Below, piece by piece: positions 22,041 through 32,446 of a stretch of DNA of 32,885 nt (position 1 is the stretch's first letter; each line of letters begins with the position of its first letter). The notes below the pieces were generated by a model, which saw nothing but the letters and a program-made list of their open reading frames with translations, was not told where the DNA came from and searched no databases. The translations under genes were made by a program, and so were the position numbers. The stretch comes from Welwitschia mirabilis (lineage: Eukaryota; Gnetophyta; Gnetopsida; Welwitschiales), in the NCBI GenBank assembly GCA_051453625.1, contig JBOZIK010000001.1, positions 115,303,055 through 115,335,939 of the forward strand. Reading direction: 5' to 3'.

Positions 22041-22740
22041 ATTTGTTGGGATGTAAATCATGTGATTAATCTAGTGCTTTCTTTTAATGAATCTTTTATC
22101 TTTGATACTTATAAATCTAAATAAAACTCACAAAAAATGCACTAGTATATGATACTTAATTGAATGTTATACTCTAGAGAGGAATTTTAGACAAGAAGTT
22201 AGAAGATTCTTTGAGAAGATGTTTTTTCTTATTTTCTATTTAAGAAAAGAAAGGTAAACAGAAATGAAAGATAAATGCAAAGATGAAAATGTAATGCAAG
22301 AGAGATGCATATGAAATGAATGCAACCTAAATGTAAGACTTTAATTATTCAACCAACCTACTATTACTTAGGTTGGCCCTTATAACCTATATCGGTCATA
22401 AATAACTATCACTTAATTTTAACTAAAATAAACCATAAGGAATATTAGAAGAAATTTTAAAAGAACACTTCAATTAATATCTTTATTAGTCAAAATATCC
22501 ACATCCTTTTACAAAGTAGAATCTCCTCAATGAAGGAGACATAACCTAATACTAAGAGATGCTCGTATCTACAACTAGGCTGGATCCCTTGCCTAAGTAA
22601 TCTCCAAATTGTCACAAGAATAATTGATGTAACCAAGATGAGGAAATGGGAAACCTAATAGGGGTATTTATAGATTTGGATTGACTGTTCGAATTACCAA
22701 GGAGTAGTAATGGATTAATAGTAATTATATCACTAATTTT

Positions 22741-23019
22741 GTAATGTCTTCTTAATGTAACATTTTCTTTCATTTGGCTTCTTGATGTAACATCTTCTTG
22801 ATGTAACGTCTTATTAATGTACTGTCTTCTTAATTATGTGGAATGCCTTCTTAATGTAAGGTCTTCTTGATTATATAAAATGTCTTCCTTGTGTAACATC
22901 TTCTTGATATAATATCTTCTTAATGTAATGTCTTATTAATGTAATGTCTTCTTGTTGTAATGTCTTCTTGATGTAATCATATTCTTAATGTAATGTCTTC
23001 TTTATTACATGGAATTTGT
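22741..23019. repeat. Degenerate ~16-bp minisatellite in gypsy LTR
   Basis: The motif GTCTTCTTAATGTAAT recurs more than a dozen times with substitutions and short spacers (for example GTCTTATTAATGTAAT, GTCTTCTTGTTGTAAT, GTCTTCTTGATGTAAT). Two units are extended by ATTATGTGGA or ATTATATAAA. It lies in the middle of the LTR. Confidence 0.9.
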
Positions 23020-23103
23020 CATAATAAGTCCAATAGTTGGCCTTTGAATCATGGTGCCTTTACAAATTGATGCTATCACCATGTGTCTTTAATGTCATCA
23101 TCA

Positions 23104-23181
23104 TGTCATCACCACATGTTACTACCACATGTCACTGCCATATGTCATTATCATATGTCATTACCACATGTAACTATAACA
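23104..23181. repeat. 13-bp tandem array, six units
   Basis: Six 13-bp units of consensus TGTCATTACCACA run without spacing: TGTCATCACCACA, TGTTACTACCACA, TGTCACTGCCATA, TGTCATTATCATA, TGTCATTACCACA, TGTAACTATAACA. A short flanking TGTCATCATCA suggests a partial unit before them. Confidence 0.95.
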
Positions 23182-23348
23182 TATCTTCCTCAAATGCTCC
23201 ATGATTACTCCATTTTGATCCAAATTATTATTAATTCTTTATCTTTAGTCTTTGATATAAAAAGTGATTAATTTAAGTATTAAACGTATAAAAAGGATAT
23301 AAAAACACACTTCAAATGTGATGTTAAATATGGCTAATTTGTCTTACA

Positions 23349-25100
23349 ATAGACCTAATGAAAGATCAATGAACTCCCATGTATCATTTTCTAAAAGTGA
23401 ATTATATTCTTATTTCATGATTTGTATCTAGTGATAATGTAGGATGATGTCTTTAAAGAAGGTTGGTCCTTCATCAAAAATGAGATGAATTTCATCATCT
23501 TCCTCATAAAATGAATAAGAGATTTGCCTAATTTTATTTTTTTACTTTTCATCATCATAAATATCTTGTAGAGTAGTTTCTAATCAAGTGCTTCAGCTTT
23601 GTCATTGGAAGATATTAACATCCTTGCTACGATAATCCATTGAGTTACTACTAGAATTATATTCATATGTATCTAGCATATGAATAAGATCAATTCCTTT
23701 AGGTTGTACTAAGAAGAAATCATTTTAGCTAGAAGCAACTGAGTAGTAAGAGTGAACACATCTCTTCCCTTAACCATAGGACATTGATCATTTAAACTTT
23801 GCACAAAATGAGAGAAAGGATATAGCTTAGCAATATTAATCTAAGGTTTCAAAAATAACTACATCATGAGAAGTAATGATCCTACAATGCTTAAGAATGT
23901 ATACATGATATCCTTTCTAGTAGTTGAATATCCCATAAAGATGTTGATTTTAGAATGTACACCAATCTTGTTATTATATTCAATAGGAATGTGGACATAG
24001 TACTTACATCTAAACACTCAAAGATTGTTTACAATAGGATTGTATCCATTCAATTTTTTAGTAGGAAAAACATTATTTTTTAGACGTGTGGCTAATATGA
24101 TTATTGAGATAGACCATAATACCAACAACTTTGACCCAATAGGTAGGGCTTACATCCATTTAAGTACATCATTGAATGAGCCATATTCATGATGATATAA
24201 TTAAGTCATTTAGTTGTGCTATTCTATTAAGGTATCCCTGAGCATCTTTTAGATGATAAATAAATTTTAAAGTAAGAATGTCCTTAAATTTGGCTAATGT
24301 GCATCTTTCACCATTCTTAGAATGAAAACCCTTAATCTTATTATCATTTTTCTTTTTCTGTTTTTACTTGAACATCTTAAAAACTTTTGAAGTAAAATAT
24401 TTAAATCCCATAAAATACACCTAATTCATATATGAAAAATCATCGATGAAGGATATGAAGTAGTAAAGGCCATAAAGTGTAGAAGTAGCATAAAACCATA
24501 TAGATCATTATGAATAAGAAGAAGCTTTCAATCAGTGCATTACTTACTAGAAGAAAAGAGTTATTTGATGGATTTACCCATTATACATGATTTGAATTAA
24601 GTAAAATAACATGGAATGAAGGGTAGAAGATGATGTCCATTCTTACACATTGCAGTTAAAGATCGACACTTAGGGTAACCAAAGTAAGCATGCCATGAAA
24701 GCAATGAGAAAATTTCCTCATGAAAAACATGCCATGTAATTTAACATATATCAAGAAATCCTTGAATATGCCTCATTTTTCCATTCATGTAGTCCTTTAT
24801 GATAAGATTCTTAAAAAAATATAAAAATAATAATGGGATCCTTTATCATGGTGATAAAATGATCTTCTTTGACCAATGTAAAAAGAGAGAGAAAATGAGA
24901 TCTTAAAGAGAAAACATATAGAACATAAGAGAGTGTTATTTATAAGAGAGAAGGCAATTAAAAAGTAACTACATAACTAGAGTTCTAGTTACTAAATAAA
25001 ACTGACTAGTCTCTACTACAAAGTCATCAAACGAGTCATACCTATATGTCATATTCATGGTTGCATGAGTGTCTTAAAAAATAAGATATGTCATGAGGTA
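23349..25100 (-). pseudogene. Ty1/copia pol relic: protease, integrase, start of RT
   Basis: Minus-strand domains lie in copia order from right to left. A protease trace DTHATMNMTYRYDSF is at about 25028-25073. The GAG-pre-integrase block WHAYFGYPKCRSL, KNGHHLLPFI is at about 24625-24700. HNDLYGFM is near 24500, keeping the first integrase Asp. YYFISFIDDFSYM lies at about 24427-24465. A degenerate P**NSTTK*LNYII (about 24195-24233) is the 'PQQNGVAER' block with the catalytic Glu changed to Lys. NGYNPIVNNL and VFRCKYYVHIP follow at about 24000-24060, with a GYSTTRKDI block near 23910. The last readable piece, NDTWEFIDLSLG (about 23352-23390), is the start of reverse transcriptase. Homology then stops at the gypsy LTR edge. 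Many stops and shifts are present, so it is inactive. Confidence 0.85.
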
Positions 25101-25367
25101 TGTTTCCACTGATACATACAAATTCATAACTTTAAAAGATAGCATTGGATTCATAGCATTCAACATCATGAAGAGAACTAGAATCCTTAGTAACTGCATT
25201 AGCCTTATGTGAAGACTTGATTTTGTCTAAAGATATCTTAAAGAAGTTAGAAATATGATCTTATCTTCTATAATGAAGGAATTGATAGTTTTTATTTTAA
25301 GGTCTAGCATTAGACTAAGCTAGTTTCTTCTTTGATAAGACTAATGATGATTAAAAGATGGAGCAGC

Positions 25368-25389
25368 TTTTTTTTTTTTTTTTTTTTTT
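25368..25389. repeat. T22 homopolymer in copia gag relic
   Basis: Twenty-two consecutive T residues (A on the coding strand) interrupt the former gag region after a lysine-rich VKHHDKGKDPQ segment. The run probably expanded after the element died, and its true length is uncertain in any short-read assembly. Confidence 0.95.
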
Positions 25390-25900
25390 GAGGATCTTTG
25401 CCCTTATCATGATGTTTAACATTGGGAGGGTACTTTCTTATAAACTCTTTATTATAATATTATCCATCATAAGGATTTAATACTTTAAAGTAAACTTTAA
25501 AGGATAAGGTACTAGAAAAGTTGAATTATACCTCAGTAGCTACAAGATTTTTATTGACTATATCAAAGGCTGTATATAATAATTTTCAAGTACTATGTAG
25601 TGATATGATATAGCTATGTGAATATGAATTCTCAAAATAATATCTGACCAAGTTGACATAATGTATGCATCTTTAGTTTTGTGGGTCAATTTTAGCAATA
25701 TTTTCCTTGATATTAGTCATTTGTATAATCAGCTGTCACATCTTTCCTTTCTTATAATGCAATCTATTCATGCTTATGATATAATTTATAAGCTCCAAAT
25801 CATTCTTTAAGTATGATGTATCCCGCAAAGTGTAAACGTTGATACAACGAATTTGATTTCTATCAACCAACTTTTAGTATTAAGTAGTTACTAATTTTTA
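25390..25900 (-). pseudogene. Ty1/copia gag relic
   Basis: The minus strand upstream of the protease trace gives short gag-like pieces: KNDLELINYIISMNRLHYKKGK (split by gaps) near 25745-25810, IQMTNIKENIAKIDPQN near 25680-25730, and a VKHHDKGK piece near 25400 where a zinc knuckle would be expected. The knuckle cysteines are not seen. Position and strand fit the pol relic to the left. The assignment rests mainly on that context. Confidence 0.5.
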
Positions 25901-26214
25901 CATAATCTCTGTTAATTTGCTATTAATTTTTTTAAGAATCTTTTTTTATCTTAGTTTTAATGAGTTAAATGCACTTACTTGAATAACTCTTTAGAAAAAC
26001 CATAAATACACATAGTTGACATAAACATCTCATGCTAATCCTCCTAGAATAATCATTCTGAAGAGTGGTTCTAACATTGATCATGATTCTAATGGTCAGA
26101 ACTAGTATCAAGGAGTCTTACAGTATTTAAAACCTGACTTTAAGGTTGTCATGGTTTAAGAAAATATAAAGATGAGATGATAAGTTATGATGTATATTCA
26201 ATTTTTAGGGTATC
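25901..26214. other. AT-rich sequence right of copia gag, no feature seen
   Basis: The 5' LTR and primer site of the minus-strand copia element should lie somewhere here or further right. I cannot identify either. Confidence 0.5.
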
Positions 26215-26540
26215 TTACTCAGATCCACAACTGAATAATGGATCTATTCATTACACCAAAAAAACTTGTTAACTTAAGAGAAGAGAAAGTGATCGAAGAA
26301 TAAAAAAATGGTATAGTTAATTTAATGAGGAATATTACTCACATCCATAAATTCAAATGCTCTATCCAAGTTACAATAATATTAAAGATGTTAAAGAATT
26401 AAAAAAAGAGAGTCCTGATAGAGGGTATAATTAACTTAAAAGTGATGTTACTTACATTCATAAATTAAATGATTCATCTAATCCATAAGATATAATAAAA
26501 AATAATGACAAATCCTAAAAACCTAAAAACAAAAGCTTAC
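26215..26540. repeat. Degenerate ~115-bp tandem repeat, about 2.8 units
   Basis: Three successive segments begin TTACTCAGATCCACAA (26215), TTACTCACATCCATAAA (26336) and TTACTTACATTCATAAA (26448). They share downstream words such as GGTATAGTTAATTTAA / GGTATAATTAACTTAA. Units are 121, 112 and ~93 bp. Divergence between units is high, so the array is old. It lies where LTR or leader sequence of the copia element might be, but that link is not shown. Confidence 0.8.
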
Positions 26541-28830
26541 TTACATAAGAGAAAGAAATAGAGAAATTTTTTTAAGAATTTCTTATGTGAACACAATAGA
26601 TTTTAACAATAAAGGACTAAATTGACTATTAGATGATAAAAATATATCTTTATCAATTTTGTATTCTTGCTTTAAAATCCATGTAGTGATCACATCCTCG
26701 ACAAAATGAAATCCTTATCTTCAAAGGGAGTAAAATGATAAAGTGTGAGTCACATTAGTGGGGCGTTTAAATCATTAGTTAGTTTTAATTACAAAGCTAT
26801 ATACCCCCTTAAGGAATAGTACCATGTAATATTGACAACCTGCTTATGCTTAGAAAACTTTAAATTTTTTTACAATTATGCCTTTCTATTGACTTGGTGA
26901 TGAACTCTAAGTATACCTGCCACTGTGCCCCTAGCCTTCACTCTATATACACTTAATTACTAAGACATATGTGGAAATCTAGAACTTAGGATGCCTGAGA
27001 TATTTCTGCTTAAGAGAGACATAGCTGTCCATACATCTTAAACTTCACAGTTATGATAGTTTAAAATTACACAATAAGCTTAAAGGGTAGTATAGCCTGA
27101 TACAGATCTCTGTACATATAAAAATCCTCATGCATGTTACTAACCAAGGCTTATTACTAGTAAAAAATTATTTTTTTAGAAGATAAAAGTAATTTATAAT
27201 TTTAACCTTGAAGAAAAAACATTTTAAATGTGGCATTAAATGTAAAAAGCAAAAGAGACCAAAAAATGAAGGTAAAGAAATTGATTATGGTATAGTTAAG
27301 CTAAGTAGATCTTTATTACCATCCAACTTAGTTTAGTTTATCTAAGTCGAAAAGCTAGATCTAAAAAAGACAAAAATTCAAATTATATAGATCTTTCTCT
27401 CATTTCAATTTGATTTAAAAAAGGGAGTTTTAGGCTAATAATGCTTTAAAAATGCTTAAAAACTCAAAATAGAGCTAAAAATACTCAAATATATACTAAA
27501 CTATGCACATGCATACAAAGGTTCCAAAATCTAAATAATAGCTAACTAGCTATATGCACATAAACTTGAGTAATGACTTAATAAAACTGCATGTGTACAA
27601 AAATGAAGAAATGATCATTTAAAGTACGTCAATTTCACATGTGTTTAAAATAAAGGTTTATGTATAAAAAACAAAGAAGAAGAAGAATAAGAAGAAGAAG
27701 AAGAAGAACAAGAACAAGAAACCTTAGACTCACAATTTATAAGCACCATAGACATGGATCCACTTAGTTAGTTCTACTACGCAAATAATGGTTGTACGTT
27801 TGCTCAGCCATTGGTATTAAACAATTACTGATTTTAGAGAATGGAATTCAAATTATTATCACATTGAGTTGCAGGTTTCTTAGCCTCTATAAATGCTAGT
27901 AACACAATGATCCTCAAAAAGGCACTAGAGGCTAAGAGACATTAACATATTCAATACCCCTCATTATTTGATTTTAGTCCTCACTTCATGTTGCACTTGT
28001 TTTTTTAACTGATTGAAGTTTAAATTCAATGTAGAGAGCATTTTAACATGTATTAGAGGATTGTAAACTGAAATTGCATTAGAGTATCTAGCATTGCGCA
28101 GAGAACTAAAATCAAATAGAAATTTCAATGAAGGAACCAACTTCAATGGTAATGCAAATGTAGAGATGAAAAAGATGTTGTTACAAAGGCAAAAAAACCT
28201 TAATAATTTGATTGAAGCTCTTATTCAGGCTATAATTACAACAAATTCAATATTCCTCCTCTATACATTTCATGTAAGAATCTTTATTTTGAAAAATGGA
28301 GAGGAATTTTCAAGGAAATGGACCACATTGGTTCAGCCTATGATCAGTACCTTAGAAAGAACATTTCTTATTACTTTAGTAGTAATGTTGTAGGTAATAT
28401 TGTGAAGGGTTTAATTTTTGAACTTTTTATTAGGTTTGGATTATAGAGATTTGTGTTTATAAATTTCTTTTAGATAAGTGATAAATACCTCACTTCTAAG
28501 GCTTCAAGTGCAGTTTTCATTAAAGCTCTTCTCATAGATTGCATGTACAAGAGGCTACAGTAGGGAAGATTGAAGGTCATAGAAAAGTACAGTTTAATGT
28601 AGATCAGCATTAAAGTTCTATTTTCTATAAGAATAAATTTAGTAATTTGTTACATGTAAAAAATCATAGGCATGGATAAAAATAAGCTTAGATTAAAGGA
28701 TAAGAAGCTCTAGAAATAGCCCTCTCATTTAGCAACTTTTGTAGATACATGAACAGACATCCAAAATGGATGGTAAATAAAGGTGACCCCATAATAAACA
28801 CAACATTGGAAGTGTCAATGATCATTGACC
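26541..28830. other. AT-rich intergenic sequence, no assignable gene
   Basis: A plus-strand open frame at 28094-28393 (99 codons, rich in Asn and Lys at its N-terminus) has no recognisable domain. A minus-strand frame overlaps its start at 27964-28146. Neither has gene-like context. An 11-bp inverted repeat (CTTAGCCTCTA/TAGAGGCTAAG, 27879-27936) and a GAA tract (27675-27720) are the only structured elements. Confidence 0.5.
27675..27720. repeat. (GAA)n microsatellite, interrupted
   Basis: GAAGAAGAAGAATAAGAA is followed by further GAA units and then GAACAAGAACAAGAA, so the tract is a GAA repeat drifting into ACAAGA units. Confidence 0.95.
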
Positions 28831-29218
28831 TTGTAAAAAAAACACTAATCAAATGTAGGTCAATCCTGCAAACACGTATAAAAACATAATAAAAAACTAT
28901 AACAAAAATATTTAAATAAATAATTAAAAGAGATTTTAAAAAACTTTTATACAAAGGCTAAGAAAAGGCCTAAAAGGAGCTAAAGAAGGCTCAAAGAGGG
29001 TAAAAATTAAGCTAAAAAGAGGCCTAATAGAAACTAAAAGGAATTCCAAAGAGGCCTAATAGAAGATCAAAAAAGATGAATTAAAAGATCCAAGATGCAA
29101 AGTAAAGATGAAGGACATAAAAGACTTTAAGAAGCTAAAGAGTGATTAAGAATATTTAAGAAAGTTACCAAATCTTTGATACTAAATGAAAAAGAAATAA
29201 CATAGCTCTAATATCATA
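28831..29218 (-). mobile_element. 5' leader and primer site of LTR element (family 2, copy 2)
   Basis: Collinear with 12690-13020: AGGTCAATC, an A-rich spacer, AAGGCTAA, GAGGCCTAA (twice), AAGATCCAAG, then AAATCTTTGATACTA (29171-29184), a decayed primer-site complement. A second, better match GCTCTAATATCA at 29205-29216 (10 of 12 to GCTCTGATACCA) is followed by TGCAGGAAACAACAA at 29219, a likely LTR edge. In element orientation the interior runs leftwards. The minus-strand open frame at 28688-28954 starts in this leader; it is hydrophobic and matches no gag domain. Confidence 0.6.
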
Positions 29219-29790
29219 TGCAGGAAACAACAATTAGCAAGAGAAAGTAAGCAAATCCTAGAAATCAGATTTGCAAAATAATAATTTCATTTCCTATTTT
29301 TTGTTATGATAGAGAGCTTACCTTTACAAGTAAGAACACCTAATTGGGATTTTCACTAAGGTTTTTATCTCTTGCAAGTGTGGTTCCATCATGCTACGTA
29401 TTAGTTCCCTAGCAACTTCAAGATTAGGGATTTTCATAAAATCTCATTTGTATTGGCTAAAGAATTCTCGCTTAGGTGTTAAATTTGCCATACATAGTAA
29501 ATAGGGAAATAAACTTATATCTTGCACTTTTTCTCTTTATCTTTAGCCATTATTATTTATCATTACTTAGTTAGTTCTATTTATTATTACCTTAAAATGA
29601 ATTAGTTATTCCTCATCCTAAATTACATTTCAATGTCTTTATTATGATAATTTGTGTTTAAAACAAGCAATAAGTTTCATTAGATATCCTATTCACCTCT
29701 TCTATCTAGCCTTAGTAATTAGTATTAAAGTAAGTGATTGGAATTATTTATTATTTTTAACTATGATTTAGGTAATTAAAAATAAAATAA
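29219..29790 (-). mobile_element. Probable LTR sequence, family 2 copy 2 (outer end unknown)
   Basis: The left edge TGCAGGAAACAACAATTAGC directly follows a primer-site complement, so the LTR of the minus-strand element should extend to the right from here. No CA-ended outer edge can be picked, and a plus-strand copia gag begins at about 29791, so LTR sequence of that element may also be present. I see no coding signal. Confidence 0.4.
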
Positions 29791-30415
29791 CAACCTATTA
29801 ATAATCCTCTTAATATTAGTGGTAACAACTATGAGTTTTGGAAGTTAAGAATGCAAGTGTCCATTAAGGCAATGACTTTGATTATTAGAAAATCATTGAA
29901 TGTGGATTTGAATCCTTTAAGTAAGTAAAGAAAATTAATAACATTGATATTATGGTGATCAAAGAAAAAATCAAATGGAAAAATTGGAGACAAGAACAAC
30001 ATTGTGTTCAATAAGAAGGCCATGAATGCAATCTAGTATAGACTAACGTTAGAAGATTATAAGAAGGTAATCAATTTTTCAACAATAAAAGATATTTTGG
30101 ATTACTTAAAAGTAACATATAAAGGAACAAGTCAAATTACAAAGATAAAGAAGAAAACAACCATTATCCATTTTAAAAAAATTTGAATGTAGAATGTGAT
30201 GCCTTCACTGAGTTTAATAACAAATTGATGGGCATGGTGAATGACTTGTGGAAACTCGATGAACCTCTTTGATCTATTTAAATTATGTAAAATATCTTTA
30301 GTAAAATTGGAGAAATTAAAGATATAAAAAGCCTTAACAACATCAAGTTGGAGAAATTAGTAAGTGAAATTATTACTTTTGAATTAAGAAATCTACATAA
30401 AAGTATAAAAAAATG
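29791..30415 (+). pseudogene. Ty1/copia gag (UBN2-type) relic
   Basis: The plus strand opens with QPINNPLNISGNNYEFWKLR, the 'F.G.NY..W..RM' start of copia gag. It continues with IKDILDYLKVTYKGTSQI (30084-30140), matching 'AKEIWD.L...YEGTSQV', then FTEFNNKLMGMVNDLWKL (about 30204-30257), and ends with LNNIKLEKLVSEIITFELR (about 30340-30385). Stops (for example after NPLSK near 29925) and at least two frame changes separate these parts. A copia zinc knuckle is expected near 30660-30700; only a wreck is left (the Cys positions read Tyr and stop, His is retained, and the last Cys is in another frame). Confidence 0.8.
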
Positions 30416-31700
30416 AAAAGGTATGGCACTAAATGAAACTAAATTTTACTTTTTAAATCTAAAAATGATAGCTCTATTTCATCTTCTTTAGATTTAGACT
30501 TGGATTTAGATAAGGAGCTAGATCGTTTACTAAAGACCTTAAGAGAATACCTGTAGGTATTCACCAAAAACGTAAAACAATACAAAATAAAGATTAAAAA
30601 AAACTATGGTGGAACATCATTAAAATTCAAAGGTTAGTCAAATAAGAAAGGCATTTATTACTATGCTTGAAAAGGATTTGCACACATCATCCTTGCCCAA
30701 ACAATAAAGAGAAGAAGGCTTTAAAGAAAATAAAGAACAAGTGCCATGTTATTATTAGGATAGTAAGAGTGATTTAAATCATGAAAAGGCACATAATGAT
30801 AAGGGCTTATCGTTAAGGGCATTTACATCTAATAATCTATATTAGATGATGATTTTATTATAAAGAATTCTTTTGAGTATGAGTTAAATAATTTCACAGC
30901 TTTCTTAGGTTATAAGTAGAAAGATGATTGCACATGTGATGATGATAAGAAGAATTATTTCTTGAATTAAAATGAATAACAACAGGATGAGAAGAATGAT
31001 CATGTAGAAGGTGAATATAAGTATGAAAACATTCTTAAGGAAGCTTATGAGAAACATTAAAAGAAAGCAAGAATCTCTTGAAAGAGAATGTGCTTCTTGA
31101 AAAAGATGTTAGTAAACTTAAAGCAGAAAAGAACTCAATCTCAGGCTACTTAGACTAGACAAGAAAATAGGCAGCATACAAAATCTCATACTATGAGAAG
31201 GATATCAAATATCTAGAAGGGCTTACCAAACCAAGAGAAGATAAATATAAATCTTTATTAAATAATATTAATAAATTCAACATCATTGTTTTAAAGTTTT
31301 CTATAGGAAATACCATTTTGGATAAAATTCTTATAAGACAAAGGATACTAAGTGACAAGAGTAGCTTTGGATATGTGTCCTTTTCCTCTTCTAAACAGTT
31401 GTAGTAGCATCATCTAATAAGTCTTTATCCCTCTTCAATAATAAAGTTTCTTCTAATAAGAGGTTCAAATTAGGTCATGTCCAACCCCAATCCTATAATG
31501 TTGAATTTGGGAAAAGACATAGAAAGTATCTAATGTGCTATTTTTCAAATTAGTTTGCTCATATCAAGTTAATTTGTTATTATAGTAACTTATTTTTAAA
31601 ATTTGATAGTATGCTAGGCTTTCAAAACATTTGTGATTAACCTTATTTTGATACAAGATGGAATAATTGTGAAAATCATAAAATTTTATTGATTCATACT
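30416..31700 (+). pseudogene. Copia gag-protease linker with coiled coil, degenerate
   Basis: A lysine/glutamate-rich heptad-like stretch at about 31075-31135 (LKENVLLEKDVSKLKAEKNS, frame kept) resembles the coiled-coil linker after gag in some copia elements. NKFNIIVLKFSIGNTILDK and QRILSDKSSFGY (about 31263-31372) match the 'KFT.G...LD..L..Q....DK.GLGY' segment that precedes protease in those elements. Several stops interrupt it. No second zinc knuckle is intact. Confidence 0.65.
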
Positions 31701-32123
31701 ACCTTATCTATTACTAATAAAATTCATGGGTATTTTGATAGTAAATGCTCACGAGACATGATAGGAAACACAAGATGATTTATGAAGATGGATAAATTTG
31801 ATGGAGGAGCTGTTACATTTGGCGATAATGGTAAAGCACAAGTTAAAGACATAGATATGATTAGAGAAAAAGGTTTCCCTACTATTGAAAATGTTCTCTA
31901 TGACAATGGAGTAAAGCATAATCTTCTCAACATCAAGACATTATGTGATACAGGTATTTATGTTTTATTTAGTACTTTTAAATATCATGTTCTAGATAAA
32001 AACAATAGAGTGTTACTTTGTAGTGATAGAGATGAAAATACTTATTCCATCAAGAAATCATTAGATAGTGAAAGTTTTTTTTGTATTATTACAAATGAAA
32101 GGAGATTAGGGCATAAAAGGTAA
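31701..32123 (+). pseudogene. Copia protease and pre-integrase fragment
   Basis: GYFDSKCSRDMIG (31728-31766) is the copia protease signature 'W.LDSGCSRHMTG' with the Gly after DS changed to Lys and His to Asp. One in-frame TGA at 31776 separates it from a 113-codon open frame at 31782-32123. That frame begins MKMDKFDGGAVTFGDNGKAQ and continues with FPTIENVLYDNGVKHNLLNI, closely matching copia sequence between protease and integrase. The frame ends with RRLGHKR, the His part of the integrase zinc finger. It is the longest intact coding piece of any transposon in the window, but lacks a working protease site. Confidence 0.85.
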
Positions 32124-32446
32124 GGATGTGTAAACTACAAGAATGTATAAAACATAGTCAAATATGGTCTAGTTAAACATTCACCTAAAATTAATAACTT
32201 TGAAGATTATGTTTATCATGCTTATCAATTAAGAAAACTAAATAAAGTTTTATTAAGACTCGTCAAAAGAGTTTTAAAAGATTCTTGGATTTTCTCCAGT
32301 TAGATCTAATATATTGAGCCCTATTGAAAATCTTAATGATAAGAAGTATGTCTTAATGGTTGGTGATGGCTATTCTAGATTTTCTCAAGTGTTATTTCTT
32401 AACAAAAAAGTGATGCATTCCATAAATTTAAAGTTCTTTGCAAAAG
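32124..32446 (+). pseudogene. Copia integrase N-terminal half, cut at 32446
   Basis: DYVYHAYQLRK (32205-32237) is the 'DFVCDACQLGK' part of the HHCC zinc finger with both Cys changed to Tyr (32214-32216 and 32223-32225). LDFLQLDLIY (32286-32315) keeps the first catalytic Asp at 32304-32306. NDKKYVLMVGDGYSRFSQV (about 32335-32390) matches '.KKY.L.IVDDYSRFTWV'. After a one-base shift in an A run, KSDAFHKFKVLCKR (32407-32448) continues integrase. Homology ends there, where the peroxidase flank begins. The second Asp, the Glu and all of RT/RNase H are absent. Confidence 0.8.

Larger units (their letters stand above)
22044..23348 (-). mobile_element. 5' LTR of Ty3/gypsy element, ~1.3 kb
   Basis: In element orientation the block begins TGTAAGACAAATTAGCC (right end, 23348) and finishes CATCCCAACA (left end, 22044), giving the canonical TG...CA ends with TGT/ACA inverted tips. 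The inner edge is followed by a primer-binding site and then gag and protease on the same strand. The outer edge falls within a few bases of where copia reverse-transcriptase homology stops, which supports the boundary. Two minisatellites lie inside (22741-23019 and 23104-23181). No matching 3' LTR is in the window, so the element is truncated on the left and its age cannot be judged from LTR divergence. The open frame at 23083-23271 is part of the second minisatellite, not a gene. Confidence 0.75.

Noticed and set aside
22741-23181. CRISPR-like array
   Set aside because: The units are contiguous and degenerate, without constant repeats and unique spacers, and lie in a plant LTR.
23083-23271. 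His-rich plus-strand open frame
   Set aside because: It is the translation of the 13-bp tandem array in the gypsy LTR on the strand opposite to the element.
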